DNA of 64,000 nt, taken from the NCBI GenBank assembly GCA_965261795.1, contig OZ253476.1, forward strand, positions 372,001 through 436,000, in the 5' to 3' direction. Source of the DNA: CBDCFV01 sp965261795 (lineage in GTDB: Bacteria > Chloroflexota > Dehalococcoidia > Lucifugimonadales > UBA3495). Below are positions 32,659-40,900 of the stretch, one piece after another; the stretch's first letter is position 1; each line of letters opens with the position of its first letter. The translations under genes were made by a program, and so were the position numbers. The notes under the pieces were generated by a model that saw only the letters and a list, made by a program, of their open reading frames with translations, made no database searches and was not told where the DNA came from.

Positions 32659-32743
32659 TAGCTTTCCTCATCTTCACATTCGGGTTACGGGACCAGATGA
32701 ACAGAACAAGGGGCTAGAAGACTTTGCAATTGCCCTGCAAGTT

Positions 32744-32995
32744 TTACACCAGTCCATAGAGGCAGCCTATTTTGCAGACAAAATGTCCGGCTTGATAAGG
32801 GGTTACCGGATGACCGCACTCAAGGCACAACAGGTATCCACACCGGTCACACTTCCCAACCGAAGGGAGTCCGCATTCCTCAGAGTCGCAAATTTTGCTG
32901 CAAAATTTGCTGTTGGTAAGAGTATTTGAACGTGCTAGAATATCCAAAGGACGCCTCCATGAGACGGTACCGCATACCAGATTGAGAGGGTCCAT
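32744..32995 (-). CDS. Small Cys-rich, probably zinc-binding protein at the head of the Cascade operon
   Basis: 83 codons, with ten cysteines concentrated in the C-terminal 55 residues: CSKICDSEECGLPSVGKC, then CDRCGYLLCLECGHPV and AGHFVCKIGC. The spacing C-x2-C-x4-C-x2-C...H-x2-C resembles an AN1- or B-box-like cross-brace zinc finger. The ATG at 32995 directly follows an 11-bp hairpin (32997-33025), so initiation could be structure-controlled; a later start is also possible. It lies between the predicted cas promoter and cas8e on the same strand. It matches no Cas protein known to me. It could be a regulator of the locus or a chance ORF. Confidence 0.45.
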   Translation of the reverse strand: MDPLNLVCGTVSWRRPLDILARSNTLTNSKFCSKICDSEECGLPSVGKCDRCGYLLCLECGHPVTPYQAGHFVCKIGCLYGLV

Positions 32996-32996
32996 T

Positions 32997-33025
32997 CCCC
33001 CGCCGAGGTGAGAACTCGGCGGGGG
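32997..33025. promoter_or_regulatory. Perfect 11-bp hairpin at the 5' end of the Cascade transcript
   Basis: CCCCCGCCGAG and CTCGGCGGGGG pair around a 7-nt loop. On the minus strand it lies just after the predicted transcription start and just before the ATG at 32995, so it could be a leader attenuator. On the plus strand only a weak U-tract follows, so it is a poor terminator. Confidence 0.6.
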
Positions 33026-33036
33026 CTGTTAAAATC

Positions 33037-33065
33037 AGGGTACAGGATGAGCAAATCCCCGTCAA
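33037..33065 (-). promoter_or_regulatory. Predicted sigma-70 promoter of the Cascade operon
   Basis: TTGACG (33065-33060), a 17-bp spacer, and TACCCT (33042-33037). It points left toward the Cys-rich ORF and cas8e. The proposed guide-RNA target (33075-33091) lies just upstream of the -35. Confidence 0.5.
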
Positions 33066-33073
33066 GACAGTCA

Positions 33074-33103
33074 TGGACATATAAACTAGGTATTCACTAA
33101 AAT
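33074..33103 (+). promoter_or_regulatory. Predicted divergent promoter of the crRNA-like unit
   Basis: TGGACA (33074-33079), an 18-bp spacer, and TAAAAT (33098-33103). The expected start near 33110 falls about 12 bp before the diverged repeat. The proposed target site 33075-33091 covers its -35. Confidence 0.5.
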
Positions 33104-33110
33104 ATACCTA
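33087..33110. promoter_or_regulatory. Operator-like dyad over the divergent promoter
   Basis: TAGGTAT (33087-33093) and ATACCTA (33104-33110) are perfect inverted arms 10 bp apart, flanking the TAAAAT -10. This could be a repressor site, for instance for the nearby RHH protein. The arms also contain the ACCTA seed of the guide RNA. Confidence 0.45.
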
Positions 33111-33121
33111 ATGTACATGCT

Positions 33122-33199
33122 TATTACCTCGTCCACGCGAGGATAGACCCACCTATTTTATTATGCCCGACGGTTCCCCCGCACTCGCGGGGATAGCAT
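33122..33199 (+). ncRNA. Stand-alone crRNA-like RNA (diverged repeat, short spacer, repeat)
   Basis: Two repeat-like units in crRNA orientation flank a short spacer. The second (33172-33199) matches the array repeat in 25 consecutive bases. The first (33122-33149) matches in 20 of 28: the last seven bases, ATAGACC, which form the crRNA 5' handle, are identical, and the 6-bp stem is kept (CCTCGT/GCGAGG) through one compensatory C-G to T-A change and one wobble, while flank and loop have drifted. The spacer is 21 nt (33151-33171) if the handle takes 8 nt as in E. coli. Its start ACCTATTTTAT matches 33091-33081 (minus strand) at positions 1-5 and 7-11. It lies between cas8e and the RHH/RelE pair, opposite in direction to cas. 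Known precedents are CreA (antitoxin RNA of CreTA) and cas-regulating CreR RNAs; the assignment here is inference. Confidence 0.72.
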
Positions 33200-33224
33200 C
33201 GGAGTAGCCCCCCGGTTACCCCAC

Positions 33225-33479
33225 TTATCGGTAGGCGTCGCGGCGGTGAGCCACGCGCACTACCAGCACGACCAAGTGGTCGTCGAGTAGTTCGTACACA
33301 ATGCGGTAGTCGCCGACGCGCCGGCGGCGTAAGCCGAGCAAGTCTCCTTTCAGGGGACTGCCGGACAGTGGCTCTTCTCCCAGCCGGTCAATGGCGGCCA
33401 CCAAGCGGCGCCGGGTCGATTGGGGGATGTCGGCCAGTTCTTTGGCTGCGCTTTCCTTAATCCGAACCGAGTAGTTCAC
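33225..33479 (-). CDS. RelE/ParE-family mRNA interferase toxin
   Basis: About 84 residues from the GTG at 33479 (NYSVRIKESAAKELADIP); an upstream ATG at 33500 is less likely. GLRRRRVGDYRIVYELLDD and the C-terminal VVRVAHRRDAYR are classic RelE features: the Arg-rich strand and the terminal HRRDAYR. It overlaps the antitoxin 3' end by about 23 bp. It sits between cas3 and Cascade, so loss of the locus would also lose the antitoxin. Confidence 0.88.
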   Translation of the reverse strand: MNYSVRIKESAAKELADIPQSTRRRLVAAIDRLGEEPLSGSPLKGDLLGLRRRRVGDYRIVYELLDDHLVVLVVRVAHRRDAYR

Positions 33480-33678
33480 GCTTGACCTCTTCCCAATCAA
33501 GCACCGGGTCGGACGGGTCGCGCAACCGCTCCACCGCTACCGACAGGTCGTCAAAGTCTTCCAAGTAACGTTCCACTGCCTGGCGAACCACATCAGCCCG
33601 GCTGCGATTCAGCACGGCGGCGGCGCTGTCCAGAGCTTCTACCATTTCATCCGGCACCCGCGCCGTGATTTGAGTCAT
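33457..33678 (-). CDS. RHH antitoxin of the RelE pair
   Basis: About 73 residues from MTQITARVPDEMVEALDSAA (33678). An RHH domain (TARVPDEMVEAL ... RSRADVVRQAVERYL) is followed by an acidic C-terminal toxin-binding tail (DPSDPVLDWEEVKRELL). It binds its own promoter in known pairs and could also bind the dyad at 33087, which is untested. Its start lies 88 bp downstream of the cas3 stop. Confidence 0.85.
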   Translation of the reverse strand: MTQITARVPDEMVEALDSAAAVLNRSRADVVRQAVERYLEDFDDLSVAVERLRDPSDPVLDWEEVKRELLGSD

Positions 33679-33766
33679 CGTATATCCTCCACAAGCCATT
33701 TCGTTGACATTATGCCAATGTCATTAGCATTGATTGGGATTATGATAATTCCGAAGTCGGTTGCGG

Positions 33767-36487
33767 TCAACCCCGCCGCAACCCCAGCCGGTCGTAGCGA
33801 AACTTGTGGCTGCCGACGGCAAACTCAAAACCGCCGTCGGTCGGCGTAGTCTCTACCTTTTCCGGCACTTCGGCCCCGGATAGCCAGCGCAGCGGCAGGT
33901 CCAGCCGGTCTATCCGGCGAGCCGGGTCAAAGGGACTGGACGGCTGGGGGTCGAAGGCTACTTCCAGGCGGTCATCGCCCAAACGGGTGCGGACCGTTTC
34001 TTCAATGCCGGGAAAACACACCTCACGGTTGTCCTCGTAGAAGGACCGGTTCGTCCGGAGGATGTGGTTGCGGGCGGTTTGCCGGTCGGCGATGTAGCCG
34101 CCGGTATTGTCGTTGGCGTGGGCTTGCCACGCATCCCCCAATTCTTCAGTGATTCTAGCCAGGGCCTCCGGGTGGGTGGCCCGCTCCACCAACTTCCGGT
34201 TCATCTCCGGGATACGCCATTCGGCATACTCATTGACCAGACGGAGCGTTGCCTGCAGGGAATGAAGGTTCCGGTACACGAAGCCGTGAGGCCCCAGGCC
34301 GTTGGCGTTCTGCCTGCCGGCCAGGAGAGGGGACAGGTCATCGCCGGGCGGAGTCAGGACGATGCAGACGGGCTTATCGTAGCCTGTGGGACGGTCTTCC
34401 CACCGGTGGCGGTGCAGGCGGCCAATGCGTTGGAGCATTACGTCCACCGGGCAGAGGTCGGTAATCAGCAGGTCGGCGTCAATGTCCAGCGACTGCTCCA
34501 GGGTTTGGGTGCCAACGACAACGCAGCCGCCCGGGTTACGGTCTTTGCCCAGCCGTTCCTCGACCGCCGCATCCAACAGCCGCCGGTCAGCGCGGGCGAA
34601 CCGGCTATGATGCAGGGTGGGGCGGCCATTGGCCGCGAACAGCAGGGGGAGTTCATCGGGGGCCGCAGATTCCAACGCTTGCTGGGTTTCGACTGCGTAG
34701 TTGACGGTGTTGCGAACCACCAGGACTTTGGCCCCGGCCCTGGCCGCCGCCAGCGCGCGTTGCGCCACTGCATCGAAATCCGACATTGTGGGCGACGGCT
34801 CGATCTGGACATTCTTACCCTGGTCATTGGCGTCAACCCGTGCAGTGGTGGATTCGGAGTCGCCTCGAACGCTGATTGCAGGATAGGGGGTCTGAATGGC
34901 GGCTTCCAAGGAAAGGTTTTCACGGTCACCATCCCGGACACCTGGGGACAGCCAGCGTTGCCGGGCATCGGACCCCAGCGTGGCCGACATCAGCAGGGCA
35001 TAGCCGCCGGCCCCAATGTGGGCGTTGAGCAGGGCTTGGAGAATCTCGGTCATATAGGTGTCGGAGGCGTGAACTTCGTCCACCACCAGCAGGTTGCGAG
35101 CCAGGCAGGATGCCCGCAGGTGGGCGTGTTTCACTTTCAGGGCGCCCAGCATCGCCTGGTCCACGGTGCCGACGGCAATCTGGGCGGCCAAGTATCGTTT
35201 GGGGCCATCGGCTGCCCAGGGTTTATCCGACTCGTGGTGGCCGGCGGCATGACCGTCGTATTGAGGTATTGCTACCTTACCGGCGTCCTCACCGGCGTCT
35301 GTACCGGCATCGTAGCCGGGAACGGCCAGGACCACCGGGGGGCGATTTCCTCCAGGGAACAGCCTTGCCACGAAGTTCTCCACCCGACGGTGAATCTGGC
35401 TGGCGGCGGCACGGGTGGGCAGCGCGAAGTAGATACCGTCCACCAATCCAGCTTGGTACATCCGGGCAAACCGCCACAAGGCGGCCTCGGTCTTGCCCGA
35501 ACCAGTTTCGGACTCGATGATCACCAGCCGCTCATTCAGGGGCGTTTTCTTTGCCGACTGCCGTTGGATGGCGTTGGGCGGCGGCGCGCCGGGGATGGCG
35601 AACAGGTCGGCAAAGTCAGTCTTGGGAGGCGCTGACGCGGAAGAGGTTCGCTGCCGGGAAATGTCCAGGCCAATCTCCTTGACCGCCATTGTGGCTTGCC
35701 GGCGGGCGTGGTCAATATAGTCGTCATCCGGCGCATCCACAAACTTGAACCATATTTCGTTGGAGCCAATCCAGTCAGCCAGGGTGCAGAGGCCCAGAAA
35801 GTGGTGCTGGAAGGCGGGAGCGGGGGGCAGGGACGGCACGGCGCCGGTAAAGGCGTCCGGGAACCATTGACGGACCAGCCTTCCAACTCTTTCGACGCAC
35901 TCGCGGGGGTTCAGGTTGGCAAAGCGCTGCCAAGCGCGGGAGTTAGTGGAGAGAGTATCCTGCAAGTTCAAGGGGGCGCCGTGGTGGGACAGGGTGGCAA
36001 CAAACAGACCGCAGGCAGTAATACCGTCATTATCATCCCACTGCAAAATACCGTTGTCCCATTGTAGAACGCCCTGCTCAAAGCCCAGGGCGTCGAAAAA
36101 CCAACCGGAGGTTTCGGTGTCTCCATTGTTGTCCAGCACCGGAACCATATCCCTGGTGTGGCCAACCCGTTGAAAGGATGCAGGCCGCCGGCCGCCCGGC
36201 AAATCTTCGCGCCGCCATATCTGGGTCTGGAAGCCGACGTTTACCTTACCGATGTCGTGAAGGGCGGCGAACACGCACAGCCGCGCCACGGTTGCATCGT
36301 CCAGGTCAGCGAGGTCCGCGGTGCGGGCCAGCCTTTGCCGGATTGTTGGCTGGACCAGCAGCGCCTCAAAGCAGGCGCCGACGTCAGCCAGGTGGTGCTC
36401 CAACAGGTGAATCCGCCCGTGGTCTCCCCGGTCCGATTTTGCCCAATGGCGCCGGGTGTAGGCCGGCATCGTTTCCTGAAGAGTCAT
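33767..36487 (-). CDS. cas3: Cas3 helicase-nuclease, type I-E
   Basis: 906 residues. N-terminal HD nuclease: HLLEHHLADVG near residue 27, LHDIGK at 76-81 and LSHHGAP near 166. Superfamily 2 helicase: Walker A SETGSGKTEAALW from about residue 326, DEVH at 479-482, motif III LLMSATLGS, and motif VI near LQRIGRLHRHRW. It is recruited by Cascade/Cse1 and degrades the non-target strand 3' to 5'. It is on the same strand as Cascade but separated from it by the toxin-antitoxin pair and the control region, so it probably has its own promoter. Confidence 0.97.
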   Translation of the reverse strand: MTLQETMPAYTRRHWAKSDRGDHGRIHLLEHHLADVGACFEALLVQPTIRQRLARTADLADLDDATVARLCVFAALHDIGKVNVGFQTQIWRREDLPGGRRPASFQRVGHTRDMVPVLDNNGDTETSGWFFDALGFEQGVLQWDNGILQWDDNDGITACGLFVATLSHHGAPLNLQDTLSTNSRAWQRFANLNPRECVERVGRLVRQWFPDAFTGAVPSLPPAPAFQHHFLGLCTLADWIGSNEIWFKFVDAPDDDYIDHARRQATMAVKEIGLDISRQRTSSASAPPKTDFADLFAIPGAPPPNAIQRQSAKKTPLNERLVIIESETGSGKTEAALWRFARMYQAGLVDGIYFALPTRAAASQIHRRVENFVARLFPGGNRPPVVLAVPGYDAGTDAGEDAGKVAIPQYDGHAAGHHESDKPWAADGPKRYLAAQIAVGTVDQAMLGALKVKHAHLRASCLARNLLVVDEVHASDTYMTEILQALLNAHIGAGGYALLMSATLGSDARQRWLSPGVRDGDRENLSLEAAIQTPYPAISVRGDSESTTARVDANDQGKNVQIEPSPTMSDFDAVAQRALAAARAGAKVLVVRNTVNYAVETQQALESAAPDELPLLFAANGRPTLHHSRFARADRRLLDAAVEERLGKDRNPGGCVVVGTQTLEQSLDIDADLLITDLCPVDVMLQRIGRLHRHRWEDRPTGYDKPVCIVLTPPGDDLSPLLAGRQNANGLGPHGFVYRNLHSLQATLRLVNEYAEWRIPEMNRKLVERATHPEALARITEELGDAWQAHANDNTGGYIADRQTARNHILRTNRSFYEDNREVCFPGIEETVRTRLGDDRLEVAFDPQPSSPFDPARRIDRLDLPLRWLSGAEVPEKVETTPTDGGFEFAVGSHKFRYDRLGLRRG

Positions 36488-36580
36488 ATATCAATCCTCT
36501 GTCAATCGTTATGGTTTGCCGATTCTTGGCGCTGTTGCGTTCAGGGCCTTTTCATTTTCCGGTTTGGGTTACATGGTTCC

Positions 36581-36677
36581 CGTCTTTCCCGCGCAGGCGG
36601 GAATCCATATAGTTTTGCTACGGGAAAGTTGCCATAGGCCGCGGTGCTGCTGGATTCCCGCTTTCGCGGGAAAGACG
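36581..36677. repeat. REP-like inverted repeat between cas3 and the exonuclease
   Basis: CGTCTTTCCCGCGCAGGCGG at 36581 and an inverted copy ending at 36677 match in 25 of 27 bases. Each arm also contains its own small palindrome (TTCCCGC...GCGGGAA). The related TTCCGGC...GCCGGAA form recurs near 45570, 47510, 48955 and 49060, so this is a dispersed family. Confidence 0.75.
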
Positions 36678-36819
36678 AGAGAATGAAAAAGCCCTGTGTT
36701 GCGTTAGGTAGTCCTTGCATCTGGCGCGGATTTAGGCAAAACTGGGGCACGCGCCAAAACCGGAATTGGTAAATTGAGCAGCCGGCGCTATCGGATCCTG
36801 GATAAAGATACAAGAAGTT

Positions 36820-37359
36820 ATGGCCAACCTGACGTTCAACGCCATAGATGTCGAGACGGCGAACTCGAGCGCCGCCAGCATTTGCCAGATTGGGATTGTC
36901 CAGGTCAGGACCGGTGAAATCAAGGGGGTACTGTCATTCCTGGTCAACCCTGAACAGCCGTTCAGCCCCGTGAATATCAGCATTCACGGAATTGGCGAAG
37001 ATACGATAAAGGACAGCGCCACCCTGCCTCAGTTGGAGTCCAAGTTGCGCCGCCTGTTGGAAGGCTGTCCGCTGGTCAGCCACACCGGGTTTGATCGGGC
37101 GTCCCTCGACGGGGCAATGGCCCGGTACGGCCTCCAACCCATCCGTACTCCCTGGCTGGACAGCGCCTTGATTGCCCGCCGTTCCTGGCCGGAAAGATAC
37201 CGGCGCCGGGGCTGGAACCTGGCGAACGTTGCAGGAAACTTGGGCATATCTTTCCGGCATCACGATGCGGCCGAAGATGCCAGGGCCTCCGCGGAGATAG
37301 TGCTCCACGCCTGCCGGCTGACCGGTCGGGACATCGATGGGTGGCTGGAGCAGAGGTAA
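36820..37359 (+). CDS. DnaQ-like DEDDh 3'-5' exonuclease
   Basis: 179 residues. Catalytic motifs of the DEDDh family are visible: ExoI AIDVETAN (residues 8-15), ExoII around SHTGFDRASLD, and ExoIII HHDAAEDARA near the C-terminus. It is a single-domain protein, not a polymerase subunit. It is divergent from cas3, with 332 bp between them. In several type I-E systems a DEDDh domain is fused to Cas2 or a host DnaQ trims prespacers, so this free-standing enzyme beside cas3 is a candidate adaptation accessory; that link is inference. Confidence 0.85.
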   Translation: MANLTFNAIDVETANSSAASICQIGIVQVRTGEIKGVLSFLVNPEQPFSPVNISIHGIGEDTIKDSATLPQLESKLRRLLEGCPLVSHTGFDRASLDGAMARYGLQPIRTPWLDSALIARRSWPERYRRRGWNLANVAGNLGISFRHHDAAEDARASAEIVLHACRLTGRDIDGWLEQR

Positions 37360-37482
37360 CGGAAATTTCCGCTGTTCGTCGGTGGGGTCAACGAGGTGGA
37401 CACCTTCAGGCTGTCAAGGGCGGGGACAAAACGTACAACTGGGGCGGCGAAATGGTGGCCCACCTAAAGTAGCGTGCAACAG

Positions 37483-37690
37483 TTACGAAGTGAGTTGCGG
37501 GGCGAAATTCCAGAGGCAGGTGAAGGGAGTGTCAGGGCAGGCTAATCGTCTTCCCATTCGTCTGAAGGTTGGGAGGCAGCACTCTCCGCTACGCTTGAGG
37601 CGGTAGCTTTCACCGTTCATTTCCAGGACGTGGACATGGTGGGTGAGGCGGTCCAGCAGAGCCTCTCCGACCCGAAGACCTCGGTCCCCT
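37483..37690 (-). pseudogene. IstB (IS21 family) C-terminal remnant
   Basis: The minus strand reads ALLDRLTHHVHVLEMNGESY followed by RLKRS, the conserved end of IstB ATPases, then a divergent tail and TAA at 37483. Upstream the match (VFGSERL) continues in another frame, so it is frameshifted as well as truncated. Confidence 0.7.
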
Positions 37691-37767
37691 GTTTACCGGC
37701 TCACCGTCCGCTCGTCTTGTGGCAGGCTTGACTGCCGGACCGGGCAGGGGCTGATTACAGGACGAGG

Positions 37768-37860
37768 GTGAACCTGATTGCGAAGGTTCTTGATTTTGTC
37801 CAGTTAGGTGGGCCTAAGCGTACCGTACTGCGAACTTTTCGGTGGGAGGTTGCGCTGTAG
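37768..37860 (+). pseudogene. Serine recombinase C-terminal tail remnant
   Basis: Encodes VNLIAKVLDFVQLGGPKRTV and LRTFRWEVAL, then TAG. It has the same VLDFVQ tail motif as 1281-1358 and the recombinase pseudogene at 3496. Confidence 0.55.
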
Positions 37861-37924
37861 GCCCCCGGCCGCTTGGGAGGAGAGGTGGGGAGCTGCACTC
37901 CGGCGCTGCCCCCCACCGCCGTGC

Positions 37925-40900
37925 TTACCCCTCCTCCGGTTTAATGCTCAGGGTGAATGTCCCGCCGGAGCCTGCCGCCTCCACCGTGTACTCCCCGGCG
38001 GCCAGGGTCAGGGTGACGCTGTTCAACCCGGTATGGGCGCCGTCGTGCACCAGCTTGCCGTTCCCCCGCCGGATACTTCTCCGGTCTTCATAGGTGCCGC
38101 CAGGCGGCGTCCCCCAGCCGTTCTTGGGAGTATCTTTCGACACGAACAGCGCCCCTCCTGACTCCGGCGTGAGGGTGATGCTAACCTCGGTCTCCTCCGA
38201 TAGGGTGAAGTGGATGTACCGGGCGGAGCTGTCTTGGTGGTGGGCGCGGCAGTCCGGGTCGTCCCAGGCTCCGCTGAACTCCGCCGCCGTGGTGAGTTCG
38301 TCCAGGTTGGTGAAGCAGGACGTGACCGACGGCGTTTCGTTCACGTCGGTCAGGCTCACCGTCACCGCAACGGTCGCCGCTCCACCGTTGCCGTCGCTGA
38401 CCTCCACCGCCACCGAGTAGGTTGACCTGGTCTCGTAGTCGTAGGTTACGCCGTCTATGGTGGTCACCTGACCCGTCGCCGCGTCAATCTCGAATGACCC
38501 CGCGTCGGCTCCCGATAGGGAGTAGGTCAGCGTGTCGCCGTCCTGGTCCGTGGCGGTGATTGCTGCACCCACGTTGACGCCAGCCGCGCTGTTCTCAGCC
38601 ACCGTCAACACGGTGTCTATGTTGGCGTCGAAGGCCGGCGCCCGGTTGGGTTCCGGCTCGGGCGGCGGGCTGATGGCGATGGTTGTCTCGGCGGTGGCCG
38701 ACAGTCCGCCCTCGTCGGTCACCGTCAGGCGGAATGTCAGCTCCGTCTCCTCCGTCACGTCCGGGGCGGTGAAGTTGGCCGTGGCCGCGCTTGCGCCGGC
38801 GATGGACGCCTGCGGCGTTCCGCCTACCTGGCTCCAGGCAAAGGTCAGGGACTCCGCAGCCGTTTCAGCATCGCCGCCAACGCCTTGCAACGCCACCATC
38901 TCCCCGACCTCTGCCGTAGTGACCTGGGCCGCGTCTATCGCAGCCGTGGGCGGCGTGTTCTCCGGCTCCGCGCCGGTCACCGTGACGACCATCGTGTCGG
39001 AATCGGGCTGGCCTTCCTTGTCGGTAACGGTCAGTTGAAACTCCAGCGTCGCGCCGCCCGCCGCATCGGCGGGGATGGTGAAGCTGGGGTCGGCGAATTT
39101 GCTGGCCGGCTGGGAAGTCTTCGGATGCGTCAGCGTCACCGGCAGGCCGGAGAGCTGCGTCCACTGGTGGGCCATCTGGTGCCACCTGCCGTAGGGGTTG
39201 GCGCTGCACGTGCCTTGCAGGGTAACGCGCTCCCCCGGCGCTCCCGCCAGGTCCGGCCCGGCGCAGGCCGTGGGCCGGACGAGTTCCGGCGCGGCGACGG
39301 TGACGACCATGGTGTCGGAGTCCGACTCGCCCTCCTTGTCGGTTACCGTCAGTTGGAACTCCAGCGTGGTCCCATCGGCGGCGTCATCCGGCACGGTGAA
39401 ACTCGGTTCGCCGTGGGTGGAGTTGTCCAGCGTGACGGTTGGGCCGGACAGTTGGGTCCAGGCGTGCGCCATTTGGTACCACTTGCCGTAGGGGTTCGTG
39501 CTGCCCCTGCCCTGCAGGGTGACACCCGCGCCCGGCGCCCCCGTCAGGTCGGGGCCTGCGGTGGCCGTGAGCGTGACCTCCGGTAGCGTCTCGTCCACGT
39601 CCGTCAGGCTGATGGTGACGCTTATGGACGCGCTGCCGCCGTTGCCGTCGAACGCGGCCACGGTCAGGGCGTAGGTTGACTTGGCTTCGTAGTCATAGCT
39701 CACGCCTATCCGGGTGGTTATTTGTCCGGTGGAGCCGTCCAAGTCAAAGAACCCGGCGTCGTCTCCTCTCAGGTCGTAGCTCAGGGTGTCCCCGTCCTGG
39801 TCCGTGGCTGCCACCGGCAGGCCAACGCTGGTTCCCGCCCCGCTGTTCTCGGCCAGACTGCGGGTGGCGCTGTCGCCCTCGTCGAAGGCCGGGGCGTTGT
39901 TGGCTGGCGGCGCAGCGGCCACCGGGTCCGTCGCCGCGCTGGTCAGGGTTTCTTCATAGCCCGTGTCGTCGGTGAAGCTCACCCTGACCTTGATTGCCTT
40001 GTTGGCGTCGGAGGGTTGAAGCTGGTATGTGGAGTTCACCGCTCCCGAAATTGCCGCGTCCCTGCTGGACAGCCACTGGTAGCTGTAGCTTACGTTGGTC
40101 AGCCCGTTGGCGTCGGCAATCCCGGAGGTGTCGACCGTTAGCGTGTTCCCCACCTGGACAGTTCCGGTGATGGCCGGGGCGCCCGTCGCCGGGGTATTGG
40201 GCGCTTGGGCCTCTGCCACCGGGTCCGTCGCCGCGCTGGTCAGCCATTCGCTATAGCCCGCGTCGTCGGTGAAGGTAACCCAGACCTGGATTCTCTTGTT
40301 GACGTCGGAGGGCCCAAGTTCAAAACGGGTGGGGTCAGGCACAACATAAATCTCCCTGCCCCCGTCGGACTCCCAGCCGTAGCTGTAGCTTACGTTGGTC
40401 AGCCCGTTGGCGTCGGCAATCCCGGAGGTGTCGACCGTCAGCGTGTTCCCCACCTGGACGGTTCCGATGATGACGGGCGCTCCCGTCGCCGCCGTATTGG
40501 GGGCTTGAGTCTCATCCTCGGCCGTCAGTTGAATGGTTACGTTGACGGCGGCAGCGCCGCTATTGCCGTCCGACGCCGTTACCGTCACCGAGTAGCTGGG
40601 CTTGGTTTCGTAGGCGTAGGTTACGCCTGCTTTGGTGGTCAACTGCCCCGTGGCGGCGTCTATCTCGAAGGAACCCGCGTCGTTGCCGGACAGGGAGTAG
40701 GTCAAGCTGTTGCCGTTCGGGTCGGTGGCAGCCACGGGCGCGCCCACGTTGGTTCCCGGAGGGCTGTTCTCTGCCAGACTCCGGGTAACCTCAAAGATGG
40801 GAGGGGCATTGATAGGAGGGGCATTGGCATCGCAGAAGGGCAGCCCCAGCTCGTCAAAGTCATGGCTCGTGAGCGGAAAATACCGAAAACCCGCGGGTAT

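Noticed and set aside
32997..33025. Rho-independent terminator
   Set aside because: The stem is strong but neither side has a proper U-run; a leader hairpin is more likely.
34064..35635. 523-codon ORF antisense to cas3
   Set aside because: Codon shadow of cas3, whose motifs are unambiguous.
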